64,000 nucleotides of DNA from Propioniferax innocua (GTDB taxonomy: Bacteria > Actinomycetota > Actinomycetes > Propionibacteriales > Propionibacteriaceae). Location of the stretch: positions 558,001 to 622,000 of the forward strand of contig NZ_VFOR01000001.1 of the NCBI RefSeq assembly GCF_006716235.1, read 5' to 3'. Positions within the stretch are counted from its first letter, which is position 1. Each line of letters opens with the position of its first letter. The notes below the pieces were generated by a model. It saw only the letters and a program-made list of their open reading frames with translations. It made no database searches and was not told the origin of the DNA. Positions 8,865 through 18,319 of the stretch are shown here, in pieces. The position numbers were made by a program, and so were the translations under genes.

Positions 8865-9502
8865 AGCTCCTGTTGGTCGACGACGAGCCTCTGGTGCGGG
8901 CGGGCCTGCGTCTGATCCTCGACGGCACCGAGGGCATCACGGTGGTGGGAGAAGCCGCAGACGGGCTCGGCGCGGTGCAGTCGGTCGAGTCCCTGCGTCC
9001 TGATGTGGTGCTCCTCGACATCCGCATGCCCGGTATGGACGGCATCGAGGCCGTGCGGCGCATGGGTCTTCGCGAGAACGGTCCGGCGGTGCTGATGCTG
9101 ACCGCATTCGACACCGAGGCCTTCGTCGCCCAAGCCCTCCAGGCAGGCGCTCATGGCTTCCTGCTCAAGAGTTCACCACCAGAAGAACTGGTGGACGCTG
9201 TCCTGGGTGCTGCAGCCGGAGACATCAGGTTCAGCCCCGCCGTGCTCCAGCGGGTGGTCGCGCTGGCGTCACGTGCGGCCACGCCACCGGGACCGGACCC
9301 GACCGAACACTTCAGCGATCGCGAGACCGAGGTGGCCCGAGCCATCGCCGAGGGGTCGACGAACGCGCAGATCGCCGAGGAACTGTTCCTCTCATTGGCG
9401 ACGGTGAAGACGTACGTGAACCGGTTGTTCGAGAAGACCGGGGCGACCAACCGGGTGCAGCTGGCGCTCCTGGTGGAACGCTCACGGCAACGACGTCGGT
9501 GA
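8858..9502 (+). CDS. NarL/FixJ-family response regulator
   Basis: DNA-binding response regulator of 214 aa. The receiver domain starts MVKLLLVDDEPLVRAG with the acidic pair, has the phosphorylated Asp in VVLLDIRMPGMDG and the conserved Lys in FLLKSSPPEE. The C-terminal LuxR-type helix-turn-helix is FSDRETEVARAIAEG followed by NAQIAEELFLSLATVKTYV. The ATG at 8858 overlaps the kinase stop and places the receiver at the true N-terminus; an in-frame start at 8804 lies inside the kinase gene and would add an unlikely tail. It is phosphorylated by the upstream kinase. No transporter gene follows, so its targets must be elsewhere or be the divergent CPBP gene. Confidence 0.9.
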   Translation: MVKLLLVDDEPLVRAGLRLILDGTEGITVVGEAADGLGAVQSVESLRPDVVLLDIRMPGMDGIEAVRRMGLRENGPAVLMLTAFDTEAFVAQALQAGAHGFLLKSSPPEELVDAVLGAAAGDIRFSPAVLQRVVALASRAATPPGPDPTEHFSDRETEVARAIAEGSTNAQIAEELFLSLATVKTYVNRLFEKTGATNRVQLALLVERSRQRRR

Positions 9503-9614
9503 CGCCGTGACGCGTCGCTCAGCAACCACCCATGAGGATGCCGAAACCGCGCAAGCTCCGTGGTGAGGATTCGTGCGGGCACGTTACCGCAGAGAGGCTC
9601 AGGAGCCATCGGAT

Positions 9615-10820
9615 TCAGCCCCCGGAGACGTCGCTCTCGGCGGCGGCGAGATCCAGATCCATCCCGCAGGTGTCGGCGAGCCAGCCCTCGGGCATCACGA
9701 CGCGCTCGCGGGGGCTTCCCTGGCGTCCGCGCGGTGAGCCCAGCTCCTGCCTCGGGTAGGGGGCGTCCGCGTCGAGTCGGGCAAGTTGGGCGTCGAGGTC
9801 GGCGAAGGACGAGACGAGGCCGAGCCCGCGTCGGATCTCACCACCGACGGGGAAACCCTTGAAGTACCAGGACATATGCTTGCGGAGGTCGGTGAGACCG
9901 CGTTCCTCCCCCATCAGATCGGCGAGGAGTTCGGCGTGGCGTCGCACCATGGCGGCGACCTCCCCGAGGGTCGGCAGGTGCTGGACACGGCCGCCGGCGA
10001 ACGCTTCGGCCAGGTCACGGAACAGCCAAGGACGTCCGAGGCAGCCGCGGCCCACGACGACGCCGTCACAGCCGGTCCGCTCCACCATGTCGAGTGCCGT
10101 GGTGGCCTCCCAGATGTCACCGTTGCCGAGCACCGGGATGTCCACCTCACGCACCAGGTGGGCGATCGAATCCCAGTCGGCCTGCCCGGAATAGGCCTGC
10201 GAGACGGTGCGCCCATGCAGCGCGATCGCCGCCACCCCGGTCTCCTGGGCGATGTGTCCGGCGTCGATGTAGGTCAGGTGGTCGGCGTCGATGCCCTTGC
10301 GGGTCTTGATGGTGACCGGGACGCCGTACGCATCGGCTGCCTCGACCACGGCCGAACAGATCGCGCGGAGCCGATCCCGTTTGTAGGGCAGGACGCCACC
10401 GCCGCCCTTGCGCGTCACCTTCGGTACCGGGCAGCCGAAGTTGAGATCGATATGGGCCACTTCGAAGTCCTCGCACAGGATCTTCGCGCCCTGCCCCATC
10501 ACTTCGGGGTCGACGCCGTAGAGCTGCACCGAGCGCACCGTCTCGCCGGGGTCGAACTGGAGCATCGAGAGCGTCTTGGCGTCGTTCTCGATGATGCCGC
10601 GGCTGGTGATCATCTCGCAGACGTACAGCCCGGCGCCCTGTTCGCGGCAGAGCTGCCGGTAGGCGGGATTGGTGATGCCGGCCATCGGGGCGAGCACCAC
10701 GGGAATGTCGACGCGCACCTCTCCGCCCGATGGCGCACGCAGCACCAGCGGCGCAGCAGCCGCCCCAGGGCCTGCAGATGGTGCGCGGTCCACGTTGGTG
10801 TCTGGCTCGAGGGAAGTCAC
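9615..10820 (-). CDS. dusB: tRNA-dihydrouridine synthase
   Basis: FMN-dependent reductase converting uridine to dihydrouridine in tRNA. Hallmarks: VVLAPMAGITNPAYR at the barrel start, HIDLNFGCPVPKVTRKGGG with the catalytic Cys, VTIKTRKGID, ALHGRTVSQAYSG and VLGNGDIWE plus GCDGVVVGRGCLGRPW for FMN phosphate binding. The length from GTG 10820 is 401 aa, typical for the actinobacterial DusB-like family. GTG 10820 is chosen over an upstream in-frame ATG because TACACT lies 6 nt before it, the leaderless pattern seen repeatedly in this window. It is divergent from glsA with 70 bp between starts. Confidence 0.92.
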   Translation of the reverse strand: MTSLEPDTNVDRAPSAGPGAAAAPLVLRAPSGGEVRVDIPVVLAPMAGITNPAYRQLCREQGAGLYVCEMITSRGIIENDAKTLSMLQFDPGETVRSVQLYGVDPEVMGQGAKILCEDFEVAHIDLNFGCPVPKVTRKGGGGVLPYKRDRLRAICSAVVEAADAYGVPVTIKTRKGIDADHLTYIDAGHIAQETGVAAIALHGRTVSQAYSGQADWDSIAHLVREVDIPVLGNGDIWEATTALDMVERTGCDGVVVGRGCLGRPWLFRDLAEAFAGGRVQHLPTLGEVAAMVRRHAELLADLMGEERGLTDLRKHMSWYFKGFPVGGEIRRGLGLVSSFADLDAQLARLDADAPYPRQELGSPRGRQGSPRERVVMPEGWLADTCGMDLDLAAAESDVSGG

Positions 10821-10890
10821 CCGCCGAGTGTAGATGCTGAGTCCGGCGTCGACCGTTAGCGTGGACCTGCCACACCCCACAGGAGGCCCC

Positions 10891-12150
10891 ATGCGTACCC
10901 CCGTGTTCGATCTTCTCGATCAGCTCGTGGATTCCTGCCAGGACAACAGGGACGGTCAGGTCGCCCAGTACATCCCCGAGCTTGCTGACGCGGACCCCGA
11001 GAAGCTCGCGCTGGCCCTGTGCACGCCGGACGGCCGGGTGTACACCTCAGGCGATGCCGAGCACGAATTCACGATGCAATCGATCTCCAAGCCTTTCACG
11101 TATGCACTGGCGCTTCGGGACCGAGGGCTGGACAGAGTGCTGCAGTCGGTCGATGTGGAGCCCTCGGGCAATGCCTTCAACGAGATCTCGCTGGACTCAC
11201 GTGGACGGGCCAAGAACCCCATGATCAACATCGGCGCGATCACCACGTATGCCCTTGCCGGTGACGATGACATGACTGCCGGAGACCGACTCGAGCATGT
11301 TCTGGACGGGCTCTCACAGTTCGCCGGTCGTGAGCTGTCCGTCGCGGAGGACGTCTACCAGTCGGAACTTTCAACCGGATGGCGCAACCTGGCTCTGGCC
11401 GCGTTGATGAAGGGCAACGACCTGCTCGTGGGTGAGCCGCAGGATGCGATGCACGGATACACCCGCGCCTGTGCGATCAACGTCGATGCACGCGATGTCG
11501 CGGTCATGGGGATGACGCTGGCCACCGGCGGCGTCAATCCCCTGACCAAGAAACGTGTCATACCCCAGTGGGTCGCACGTCAGGTGCTGTCGGTGATGAC
11601 AACCTGCGGCATGTACGACAGCGCCGGTGACTGGCTCTCCCGCGTCGGTATCCCTGCCAAGAGCGGGGTCTCCGGTGGTGTCCTGGGTGCGCTTCCGGGT
11701 CAGGTGGGCATCGGTGCCTTCTCCCCTCGCTTGGACAGGTTCGGCAACTCCGTACGCGGCGTGAAGATCTACGAACGGCTGAGCCACCAGTTGGGGCTGC
11801 ACATCATGAACACCCCGGCCCCATCGATCGAGGCGGTGGGACAACGCTCCCACACCTCAGACGGGTATCGACTGATCGATCTTCAGGGCCGCTTGACGTT
11901 CGCCACGGCCGAGATGGCTCTCCGTCATTTCCAAGCGATCCCGCCCGGACGCGATGACGTGGTCGTCGACTTCTCGTTGGTCCCGGCCATTCCACGGGTG
12001 GGCGCGATCATGATCTTGGAAGGACTTCGTCGCCTTCGTGCGGACGGTCACGCCGTCATCCTCGTCGACCCCCATGGACGCGTGGAACAGCACGAAGAAG
12101 CCGACGAGACCATCGCCACACGCATCGTGGATGCGTTGGATGATGTGTGA
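10891..12150 (+). CDS. glsA: Glutaminase A with C-terminal STAS domain
   Basis: Serine-dependent beta-lactamase-fold glutaminase (L-glutamine to glutamate plus ammonia), 419 aa. Family motifs: FTMQSISKPFTYALAL with the catalytic SxxK, NPMINIGAI, SELSTGWRNLALA, and SGVSGGVLGALPGQVGIG near the substrate pocket. The core ends at about residue 310; residues about 325-415 form a STAS-like domain (LQGRLTFATAEMALRHF, VVVDFSLVPAIPRVGA, VILVDPHGRVE), found in a subset of GlsA proteins and probably involved in oligomerisation or ligand sensing. The ATG at 10891 follows AGGAGG. It stands alone, divergent from dusB. Confidence 0.92.
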   Translation: MRTPVFDLLDQLVDSCQDNRDGQVAQYIPELADADPEKLALALCTPDGRVYTSGDAEHEFTMQSISKPFTYALALRDRGLDRVLQSVDVEPSGNAFNEISLDSRGRAKNPMINIGAITTYALAGDDDMTAGDRLEHVLDGLSQFAGRELSVAEDVYQSELSTGWRNLALAALMKGNDLLVGEPQDAMHGYTRACAINVDARDVAVMGMTLATGGVNPLTKKRVIPQWVARQVLSVMTTCGMYDSAGDWLSRVGIPAKSGVSGGVLGALPGQVGIGAFSPRLDRFGNSVRGVKIYERLSHQLGLHIMNTPAPSIEAVGQRSHTSDGYRLIDLQGRLTFATAEMALRHFQAIPPGRDDVVVDFSLVPAIPRVGAIMILEGLRRLRADGHAVILVDPHGRVEQHEEADETIATRIVDALDDV

Positions 12151-12252
12151 GAGTCACCATCGTGCGAGGCATGCACCTGTTGCTCCATCACTCGATTGCT
12201 GAAAGCTTGAGGGACACATACTTCGAATAGCTATGCAGTGTCAGGAGCAACG

Positions 12253-13116
12253 ATGCCCCGGTCAACCGTCGATGTCAGTCATGCCCTCGCCACGGTGCTC
12301 AATGGAACACGCGTGGTTTCCACCGCCATCAACCTTCCCGGTCCGGTCACCGCGCATCGGCTCGCAGCGCTCGGTGCCGAGGTCATCAAGGTCGAGCCGC
12401 CCACGGGCGATCCCCTCGCGTCCATGGCGCCCATCTGGTACGACGAGCTACGTCAGGGGCAACAGGTGGTGCGGTTGGATCTGAAGTCCGACGAAGGTCG
12501 CGCCAGCCTGCATGAGTTTCTCGCGGACGCACGCGTCCTCATCACCTCGATCCGGCCGAGTGCTCTGGACCGTGTCGGTCTCGGCGATCTCGACGAGCGT
12601 CACCCCCACCTGCTGCATGTGGAGATCGTCGGAGACACCACAGAACCCGACGACGCCGGGCACGACCTCACCTACGAGGCACTCGCGGGACTGGTGGAAC
12701 CACCCCAGCTGCCGCAGGTCCCGTTGGCCGATCTGCTGGGTGCCGAGCAGGCCATCACCGCGACTCTCGGTGGTCTTCTGGGCGGGCTCACCGGCCCGCT
12801 CCGCGTCGGCCTCGGAGACGCGGTGCGCGGCGTCAACGCCAGCGTCCGCTCCGGTCTCACCGGACCGGGGAGCCTGCTGGGCGGCGCCACCTGGCGCTAC
12901 GACCTCTACGCCACCGCCGACGGCTGGGTCGCGCTCGCGGCTCTGGAACCTCACTTCATCCCCCGGACGCTGACGATGCTCGGTCTCGACGTCGAACCGG
13001 CCGACCGTTCACCGGTGGAAGACGCCTTCGCGGCCCGCACCACCCAAGAGTGGATGCGGGCCGCGAAGGAATTGGACGTTCCGTTGGCTCCGGTTCAGCA
13101 GCCGAGCAGTCGCTGA
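12253..13116 (+). CDS. CaiB/BaiF CoA-transferase family III protein (short form)
   Basis: Family III CoA-transferase / alpha-methylacyl-CoA racemase-like protein. Typical features are [23 protein letters not shown] (Rossmann-like start), [31 protein letters not shown] and [19 protein letters not shown]. At 287 aa it is clearly shorter than the 380-430 aa of full-length members: part of the middle region and the usual C-terminal extension are missing, so activity is uncertain. ATG 12253 is supported by AGGAG six bases upstream. The 3' end overlaps the convergent glyS gene by 22 bp. Substrate unknown; no acyl-CoA metabolism gene is adjacent. Confidence 0.75.
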   Translation: MPRSTVDVSHALATVLNGTRVVSTAINLPGPVTAHRLAALGAEVIKVEPPTGDPLASMAPIWYDELRQGQQVVRLDLKSDEGRASLHEFLADARVLITSIRPSALDRVGLGDLDERHPHLLHVEIVGDTTEPDDAGHDLTYEALAGLVEPPQLPQVPLADLLGAEQAITATLGGLLGGLTGPLRVGLGDAVRGVNASVRSGLTGPGSLLGGATWRYDLYATADGWVALAALEPHFIPRTLTMLGLDVEPADRSPVEDAFAARTTQEWMRAAKELDVPLAPVQQPSSR

Positions 13117-14486
13117 CCCAGGTAGCCGGGCACCTGGTCGAGCGCGACACGCTCCTGCTCCATGGTGTCGCGATCACGGATGGTCACCGCGTCATCTTCG
13201 AGGGTGTCGAAGTCGACGGTGATGCAGAACGGCGTACCGATCTCATCCTGACGACGGTAACGGCGACCGATGGCCTGCGCGTCATCGAAGTCGACATTCC
13301 AGTGTTCGCGCAGCGTCGCCGCCAGATCGCGGGCCTTGGGCGAGAGATCGGCGTTGCGTGACAGTGGCAGCACCGCAGCCTTGACCGGCGCGAGGCGACG
13401 ATCGAGCTTCAGCACGGTACGAGTGTCAGTACCGCCCTTCGCGTTCGGAGCCTCCTCCTCGGCGTAGGCGTCGACCATGAAGGCCATCAGCGAACGCGTC
13501 AACCCTGCCGACGGCTCGATCACGTACGGCGTCCAGCGCTCGTTGGCCTGCTGGTCGTAGTACTGGAGCTGCTTCTCCTTGCCGGAGGCCTTGCCATGCG
13601 TCGACAGGTCGTAGTCGGTGCGGTTGGCGACGCCCTCGAGCTCACCCCACTCCGAGCCGGTGAAACCGAAGCGGTACTCGATGTCGACGGTGCGCTTCGA
13701 GTAGTGCGACAGCTTCTCCTGCGGATGCTCGTAGTGACGCAGATTGTCGCGGTCGACGCCGAGCTCGACGTACCAGTTGGTGCGCTGTTCGAGCCAGTAC
13801 TCGTGCCACTCCTCGTCCTCGCCAGGCTTGACGAAGAACTCCAGCTCCATCTGCTCGAACTCGCGGGTGCGGAAGATGAAGTTACCTGGGGTGATCTCGT
13901 TGCGGAACGACTTGCCGATCTGGCCGATGCCGAACGGAGGCTTCTTGCGCGCGGTCTGCATGACGTTGGCGAAGTTGATGAAGATGCCCTGGGCAGTCTC
14001 CGGGCGCAGATAGTGCAGGCCCTCTTCGTTGTCGATGACCCCCAGGTAGGTCTTGAGCAGACCGGAGAAAGCCCGCGGCTCGGTCCACTTGCCGGGCTTG
14101 CCGGTCTCGGGGTCGGGGATGTCGGCCAGGCCGTTCTCGGGGGCGTGGCCGTGCTCCGCCTCGTACTCCTCGATGAGATGGTCGGCACGGTATCGCTTGT
14201 GGGTGTGGAGCGATTCGACAAGCGGGTCGGTGAAGGCCTGCACGTGGCCTGACGCCTCCCACACCGCAGTGGGCAGGATCACCGAGGAGTCAAGGCCCAC
14301 CACGTCGTCACGACGCTGGACCATGGTGCGCCACCACTGACGCTTGATGTTGTCCTTGAGTTCGGCGCCGAACGGCCCGTAGTCCCAGGCCGAGCGGGTA
14401 CCGCCGTAGATCTCACCACACGGGAAGACGAAACCTCGCTCCTTGCACAGGGCGATGACCTTGTCGAGTTTGCTGGTGGTGGCCAT
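13095..14486 (-). CDS. glyS: Glycyl-tRNA synthetase (class II, alpha2 type)
   Basis: Charges tRNA-Gly. 463 aa, the dimeric alpha2 form usual in Actinobacteria. Begins [19 protein letters not shown] and contains the insertion-1 signature [20 protein letters not shown], class II motif 2 ([19 protein letters not shown], including the conserved Arg), motif 3 near the C-terminus ([17 protein letters not shown]) and a C-terminal anticodon-binding domain ([17 protein letters not shown]). ATG 14486 is preceded by GGGAGGAATTCC. Its last 22 bp overlap the convergent CoA-transferase gene. The neighbourhood with a zur-like gene and a monooxygenase-fold protein is common in actinobacteria. Confidence 0.95.
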   Translation of the reverse strand: MATTSKLDKVIALCKERGFVFPCGEIYGGTRSAWDYGPFGAELKDNIKRQWWRTMVQRRDDVVGLDSSVILPTAVWEASGHVQAFTDPLVESLHTHKRYRADHLIEEYEAEHGHAPENGLADIPDPETGKPGKWTEPRAFSGLLKTYLGVIDNEEGLHYLRPETAQGIFINFANVMQTARKKPPFGIGQIGKSFRNEITPGNFIFRTREFEQMELEFFVKPGEDEEWHEYWLEQRTNWYVELGVDRDNLRHYEHPQEKLSHYSKRTVDIEYRFGFTGSEWGELEGVANRTDYDLSTHGKASGKEKQLQYYDQQANERWTPYVIEPSAGLTRSLMAFMVDAYAEEEAPNAKGGTDTRTVLKLDRRLAPVKAAVLPLSRNADLSPKARDLAATLREHWNVDFDDAQAIGRRYRRQDEIGTPFCITVDFDTLEDDAVTIRDRDTMEQERVALDQVPGYLGQRLLGC

Positions 14487-14554
14487 GGAATTCCTCCCGA
14501 ACGTGACGCGCACGGGCACCCGGCTGGTACCCGTGTGGCACGACACTAGCGAAC

Positions 14555-14863
14555 TCAGCCACCCGCGCGCGGGATGTTCTCACCCACGCGTTCAGGAAAG
14601 TCATAGGCCGACGCCTCATCGACAGCCTCCGACAGCAGCGGCACCACCACGACCTTGGACTCATATCCCCCCAGTGCGCGCCGATAGGAGCCGACATCCT
14701 TCCACCGCATCACCAGCGCCCACAGATCGGGCTCATCAAGGTTCTGCACCACATCGGCACCTTCGAACCCGGGCTTGGCGGCCAGGACGTCCACCGCCGG
14801 CTGCAACCGGCCTCCGAAATCGGCTCCGCCACGGAACCTCAGTATCACCATCACCGACACCAC
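14555..14863 (-). CDS. Antibiotic-biosynthesis-monooxygenase-fold (ABM-like) small protein
   Basis: Protein of about 102 aa with the dimeric ferredoxin-like ABM fold: [36 protein letters not shown], then the beta-strand [22 protein letters not shown]. Such proteins include haem-degrading and quinol monooxygenases, but catalytic residues vary and no function can be assigned. The start is uncertain: GTG at 14863 or 14860, or ATG 14851, are all in frame and close to AGAAGGG. It sits 68 nt upstream of glyS in the same direction and may share its transcript. Confidence 0.6.
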   Translation of the reverse strand: MVSVMVILRFRGGADFGGRLQPAVDVLAAKPGFEGADVVQNLDEPDLWALVMRWKDVGSYRRALGGYESKVVVVPLLSEAVDEASAYDFPERVGENIPRAGG

Positions 14864-15012
14864 CGCCCTTCTCGTTCGACCCCGACGCAGGTCCGGCAGC
14901 CATCATCCCCTCGCCGCATCTCGGTCTCCAGTTTTCCCCGCACCGTATCCGGCGGCACCCCGCCGCACTGTGATCCACGCCTGATCGAGTCTTCAGTCGT
15001 ATGCTGGAGCGT

Positions 15013-15432
15013 ATGGTCTCCACAACCCAGAACCCCCGTTCAGCCCCGCAGCGACGCACGAAGCAGCGTGCCGCTGTGGTCGAGCTGTTGCGCGAGGTCG
15101 ATGAGTTCCAGACCGCGCAGCAGATTCATGACCTCCTGCGCTCCCGCGGCCATTCGATCGGTCTTGCCACCGTCTACCGGAATCTGCAGGCCATGGCCGA
15201 CGCCGGCGAGGTCGACGTGCTGCGCACAGACACCGAAGCGTCCTACCGACGCTGCACCGACACCCACCATCATCACGTGGTGTGCCGTGAATGCGGCAAG
15301 GCCGTCGAGGTCGAGGGCCCCGAAGTGGAGAAGTGGGCACATGACACCGCCATCGCCCACGGTTTCGTTGACGTCGACCACGTCATCGAGATCTTCGGAC
15401 GATGTGTCACCTGCGCCACCGACGCGTCATGA
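15013..15432 (+). CDS. zur: Fur-family regulator, probably zinc uptake regulator Zur
   Basis: Metal-dependent repressor, 139 aa. Winged helix: RTKQRAAVVELLREVDEFQTAQQIHDLL and SIGLATVYRNLQAMADAGEVDVL (recognition helix). The dimerisation/metal domain has HHHHVVCRECGKAVEV and a second pair RCVTCAT, forming the structural four-cysteine zinc site, plus HGFVDVDHVIEIFG. Lack of an N-terminal peroxide-sensor pattern and the glyS neighbourhood favour FurB/Zur. ATG 15013 is preferred because TATGCT at 15000-15005 ends 7 nt before it (leaderless mRNA); an ATG at 15001 lies inside that -10 element. Zur would repress zinc uptake genes when zinc is plentiful; no target gene was seen here. Confidence 0.85.
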   Translation: MVSTTQNPRSAPQRRTKQRAAVVELLREVDEFQTAQQIHDLLRSRGHSIGLATVYRNLQAMADAGEVDVLRTDTEASYRRCTDTHHHHVVCRECGKAVEVEGPEVEKWAHDTAIAHGFVDVDHVIEIFGRCVTCATDAS

Positions 15433-15485
15433 GCGATGCTCCGAGGCTGACCCCGCGATGGCCCGCAGCCTGATCGGCTGAAACC

Positions 15486-17132
15486 TCAGCCCCGGATCGC
15501 CTCCAACCACCGCACGACTGCGACCGCACCGGGATCAGGATGCCCCTTGGCGCGATCACCGAGGTAACTGGAACGGCCGCGGCGGGCCGCCACGTCGGCG
15601 GTCTCCCGAGCCCCGGTTTCGGCAGCCGAAAGGGCCGCGTCGAGCCCGGAGGCGGAGGCCTCCGCTGCGGGCTGCAATGCGTCGACCATGGTGCGGTCCC
15701 CCGGCCGAGCACCACCGAGTTCCATCAATGCTTCCGCCCCTGCGTGGAAGGCATTCGGCCAATCGGCGCCTTCGCTCAAGGCTTCGGCTGCTGCCCAGAG
15801 CCCGGCCGCGTAGAGCGGGCCGGATGTGCCCCCGATGTCACGACGGGCACAGGCCGACAGACCCCGCAGCTGCGTCGCGGCGTCCCCTTCCACGGGCGAA
15901 GCCAACCACGCACGGGCGCCTCGGGAGAGTGCCTGCCCCAAGTCGCCGTCGCCCACCTCACGGTCGAGTGCGGTGAGTTCGTCCTCCACCTCGAGCAGAC
16001 GCTCGCAAACGCGCTGCAACACCCCCGCCATCGCTTCGTCGTGCGTCCCCGCGTCAGCACGGTGATCTTGAACGGTGGGCGGCACCGGAACGCGTCGGAG
16101 CTGTGGCGCTTCAGCGCCCGGGCTGCCCGGCCACGCCAGCGAAGCAGTCGGCGCGTCGAGAAGGCCCAACAACTCATCGTCAACGCCCAACACGCTGACC
16201 GAGGCCCCCGCCATCTCCAGACTGGTCATCACCGGGCCCTGCCACACCCGCTCCACGATGATGCCGGAATCCGAAAGCCGCCGATGGGCGGCGCGGGCCA
16301 TGATGTTGATCTCCATCACCGATGTACCGCCACAATCACCGACCAGCAGCACGACGCGATCCCCTGCGGACAGTTCCCGGTCACCGACGATGCGGTCGAT
16401 CATCTCCGCAGCCACATCATCGGCTGGACGCAGCCGCTCTCGTGAGACTCCCGGCTCACCGTGGATCCCGAGACCGAGTTCCATCTCGTCCTCGGCCAAT
16501 TCGAAGCCCGGCTTTCCGTTGGCGGGAACGATGCATGGGGTGAGCCCCACGCCCATGGTTCCGACGCTTCCCGCCACGCGCCGGGCGGCGTCGGTCACCT
16601 CGGCAAGGGTTCCACCCCGTGCGGCGACGGCACCAGCGGTCTTGTGCACGAGCACCGTGCCGGCGAGCCCGCGTCGGCCCGCATTGTCGTCTTCGTCGGA
16701 AAGTGCGACGTCATCGGCGACGACCACCATCTCGACATCGAGCCCCTCGGCCCGCGCCATCTGCGCGGCCAGTCCGAAATTGAGACGGTCACCGGTGTAG
16801 GACTTGACGATCAGCAGACATCCGGCGTCACCGGTCACCGCACGAATCCCGTCAAGGACCGCGTCCACGCTCGGCGAGGCGAACACCTCGCCGGAGATCG
16901 CCGCGGTCAACATGCCATCGGCGACGTACCCGGCATGGGCCGGTTCGTGACCGGCGCCACCGCCCGAGATCACCGCGACCGGCACGCTGGAGCGGTTGTC
17001 ATCGGTGACGACGCGATCGACGCGGACCGCGATCGTGCGATCCTCAAGCAGTGCCAGACCGGGTTGGACGAGCGCGAGCCCTTCGAGCAGCTCGGTCACG
17101 GCTTGGTCAGGACTGTTGATGAGCTTCTTCAT
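15486..17132 (-). CDS. Fused dihydroxyacetone kinase (DhaK-DhaL, ATP-type)
   Basis: Single-chain dihydroxyacetone kinase, 548 aa, phosphorylating dihydroxyacetone to DHAP. The N-terminal DhaK half has VISGGGAGHEPAHAGYV, LLIVKSYTGDRLNFGLA and LGLGIHGEPGVSRE with the His that binds substrate covalently. The C-terminal DhaL half (about 345-548) has LDREVGDGDLGQALSRGA (nucleotide/Mg-binding Asp cluster), DIGGTSGPLYAAG and GGARPGDRTMVDAL. Fusion of K and L and absence of a DhaM gene indicate the ATP-dependent, not PTS-dependent, type. ATG 17132 has TAGCGT 6 nt upstream, consistent with leaderless translation. Some members use other ketose substrates. Confidence 0.88.
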   Translation of the reverse strand: MKKLINSPDQAVTELLEGLALVQPGLALLEDRTIAVRVDRVVTDDNRSSVPVAVISGGGAGHEPAHAGYVADGMLTAAISGEVFASPSVDAVLDGIRAVTGDAGCLLIVKSYTGDRLNFGLAAQMARAEGLDVEMVVVADDVALSDEDDNAGRRGLAGTVLVHKTAGAVAARGGTLAEVTDAARRVAGSVGTMGVGLTPCIVPANGKPGFELAEDEMELGLGIHGEPGVSRERLRPADDVAAEMIDRIVGDRELSAGDRVVLLVGDCGGTSVMEINIMARAAHRRLSDSGIIVERVWQGPVMTSLEMAGASVSVLGVDDELLGLLDAPTASLAWPGSPGAEAPQLRRVPVPPTVQDHRADAGTHDEAMAGVLQRVCERLLEVEDELTALDREVGDGDLGQALSRGARAWLASPVEGDAATQLRGLSACARRDIGGTSGPLYAAGLWAAAEALSEGADWPNAFHAGAEALMELGGARPGDRTMVDALQPAAEASASGLDAALSAAETGARETADVAARRGRSSYLGDRAKGHPDPGAVAVVRWLEAIRG

Positions 17133-17175
17133 GGCACAACGCTAAATCGTGGCATGGTTCGGCGCTCCAGTGGGG

Positions 17176-17919
17176 TCAACTCCAGTCGACGTGCATCAAC
17201 GAGCGCAAGCCGCGATCCAGGTGCCACGTGACGAACGCCGAGGTGAGTTCATCTGCCTCGCGGAGAACCACATCGGGCACACCCCGGGTGGCCTTCCAAT
17301 CACCGGTCAGCAATGACCCCAGCAACGCCAAGGTCTCAGGACGCGGACGGGTGGCACCCGGCGGCCGGCAGGAGACGCACACCGAACCACCCGATGCCGG
17401 AGAGAATGCCCGATGCGGTCCGGGCTCACCGCACACCGCACACGCGGTGAATGAGGGGGCATAACCGGAGATCGCCATGGCCCGCAGCAGGTAGGCATCG
17501 AGCACCATGGAGCCGGGACGCATCCCATCGGGGGTGCCGTGGCCAAGCGTCCGCAGTGCCCCCAGAAGAAGTCGGTACTGCGCAAGAGCGGGCTCCTTCT
17601 CCTCGGCCACGAGACGATCCGCGGTCTCGACCATCACCTGGCCCATGGTCCAGCGCCCGAAGTCTCCGACGAGGGGACGCGCGTACTGGTGCAGCGAGAC
17701 CGCCTGCGTCACCACGTCCAATGATCGTCCCGTGGCGAACTGCACATCGATGTGGGAGTAGGGCTCCAACCGCGCACCGAACTTCGACGAGGTGCGCCGG
17801 ACCCCACGCGCCACCGCTCGCACCTTGCCGTGATCGCGACACAGCAGCGTGATGATGCGATCCGCTTCACCCAGCTTGTGGGTGCGGAGCACCACGGCTT
17901 GGTCACGGTAGGTCGGCAC
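17176..17919 (-). CDS. recO: DNA repair protein RecO
   Basis: RecF-pathway mediator that helps load RecA on SSB-coated DNA, 247 aa. N-terminal OB fold: YRDQAVVLRTHKLGEADRIITLLCRDHGKVRAVARG, followed by ARLEPYSHIDVQFATGRSLDVVTQA. The C-terminal zinc finger CAVCGEP and CVSC is complete, with AFSPASGG between. GTG 17919 is chosen because homology begins VPTYRDQAVVLR; upstream in-frame codons would add a low-complexity tail. Its usual neighbours in actinobacteria are era and leuA upstream and uppS downstream; here uppS is divergent across a repeat-filled 400-bp gap. Confidence 0.92.
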   Translation of the reverse strand: MPTYRDQAVVLRTHKLGEADRIITLLCRDHGKVRAVARGVRRTSSKFGARLEPYSHIDVQFATGRSLDVVTQAVSLHQYARPLVGDFGRWTMGQVMVETADRLVAEEKEPALAQYRLLLGALRTLGHGTPDGMRPGSMVLDAYLLRAMAISGYAPSFTACAVCGEPGPHRAFSPASGGSVCVSCRPPGATRPRPETLALLGSLLTGDWKATRGVPDVVLREADELTSAFVTWHLDRGLRSLMHVDWS

Positions 17920-18029
17920 CGGCCCATTGTCTCCGAGAACAGCGAAACAACCGGGACCGGCACACCTTTCCCCTGGGTCCCTGCCCCGCTTCCCTGAGTC
18001 CCTGCCCCGCTTCCATCCGATCCTCATCC

Positions 18030-18075
18030 CCACCTCGACGTAACGCCGCGTCTACCCGGCACAACGCAGAGATGG
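18030..18075. repeat. Dispersed palindromic repeat, copy A
   Basis: 46 bp beginning CCACCTCGACGTAAC and ending AACGCAGAGATGG; imperfect inverted repeat whose loop contains GCGTCTACCCGGC. It is one of four main copies in the window (also 18102, 25242 and 61518). Confidence 0.7.
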
Positions 18076-18101
18076 AACACCCAACCCCAAAACACCCACC
18101 C

Positions 18102-18147
18102 CCACCTCGACACAAAGCCGCGTCTACCCGGCACAACGCAGAGATGG
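18102..18147. repeat. Dispersed palindromic repeat, copy B
   Basis: 46 bp, 72 bp downstream of copy A and identical to it except for four or five bases in the left arm (CCACCTCGACACAAAG). The loop and right arm are unchanged. Both copies fill the gap between the divergent recO and uppS genes. Confidence 0.7.
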
Positions 18148-18196
18148 AACACGCAGAAGCGGCGCACGCAGAGAGGGAACGCGCAGAGGCGGAGTA
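18137..18196. repeat. Four degenerate 15-bp tandem repeats
   Basis: Units starting CGCAGA at 18137, 18152, 18167 and 18182. The first unit is the right arm of palindrome copy B, so the array seems to have grown from that arm. The remaining 120 bp up to uppS hold only its presumed -10 element; no gene was recognised between 17920 and 18319. Confidence 0.6.
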
Positions 18197-18319
18197 CACC
18201 GAGGTGACACGCGTTCGGGACGCATCCCCGTGGAGAATCCCGCGCATGGGGCCACCGACCACGGCCCGCGCCGAAGAGCCACACGCCGGAGCCGAAGAGC
18301 AACCACCTAAACTGAAGCG

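Noticed and set aside
18030..18196. CRISPR-like array
   Set aside because: Only two full repeats with unrelated spacing, themselves palindromic and found singly elsewhere; no cas genes.
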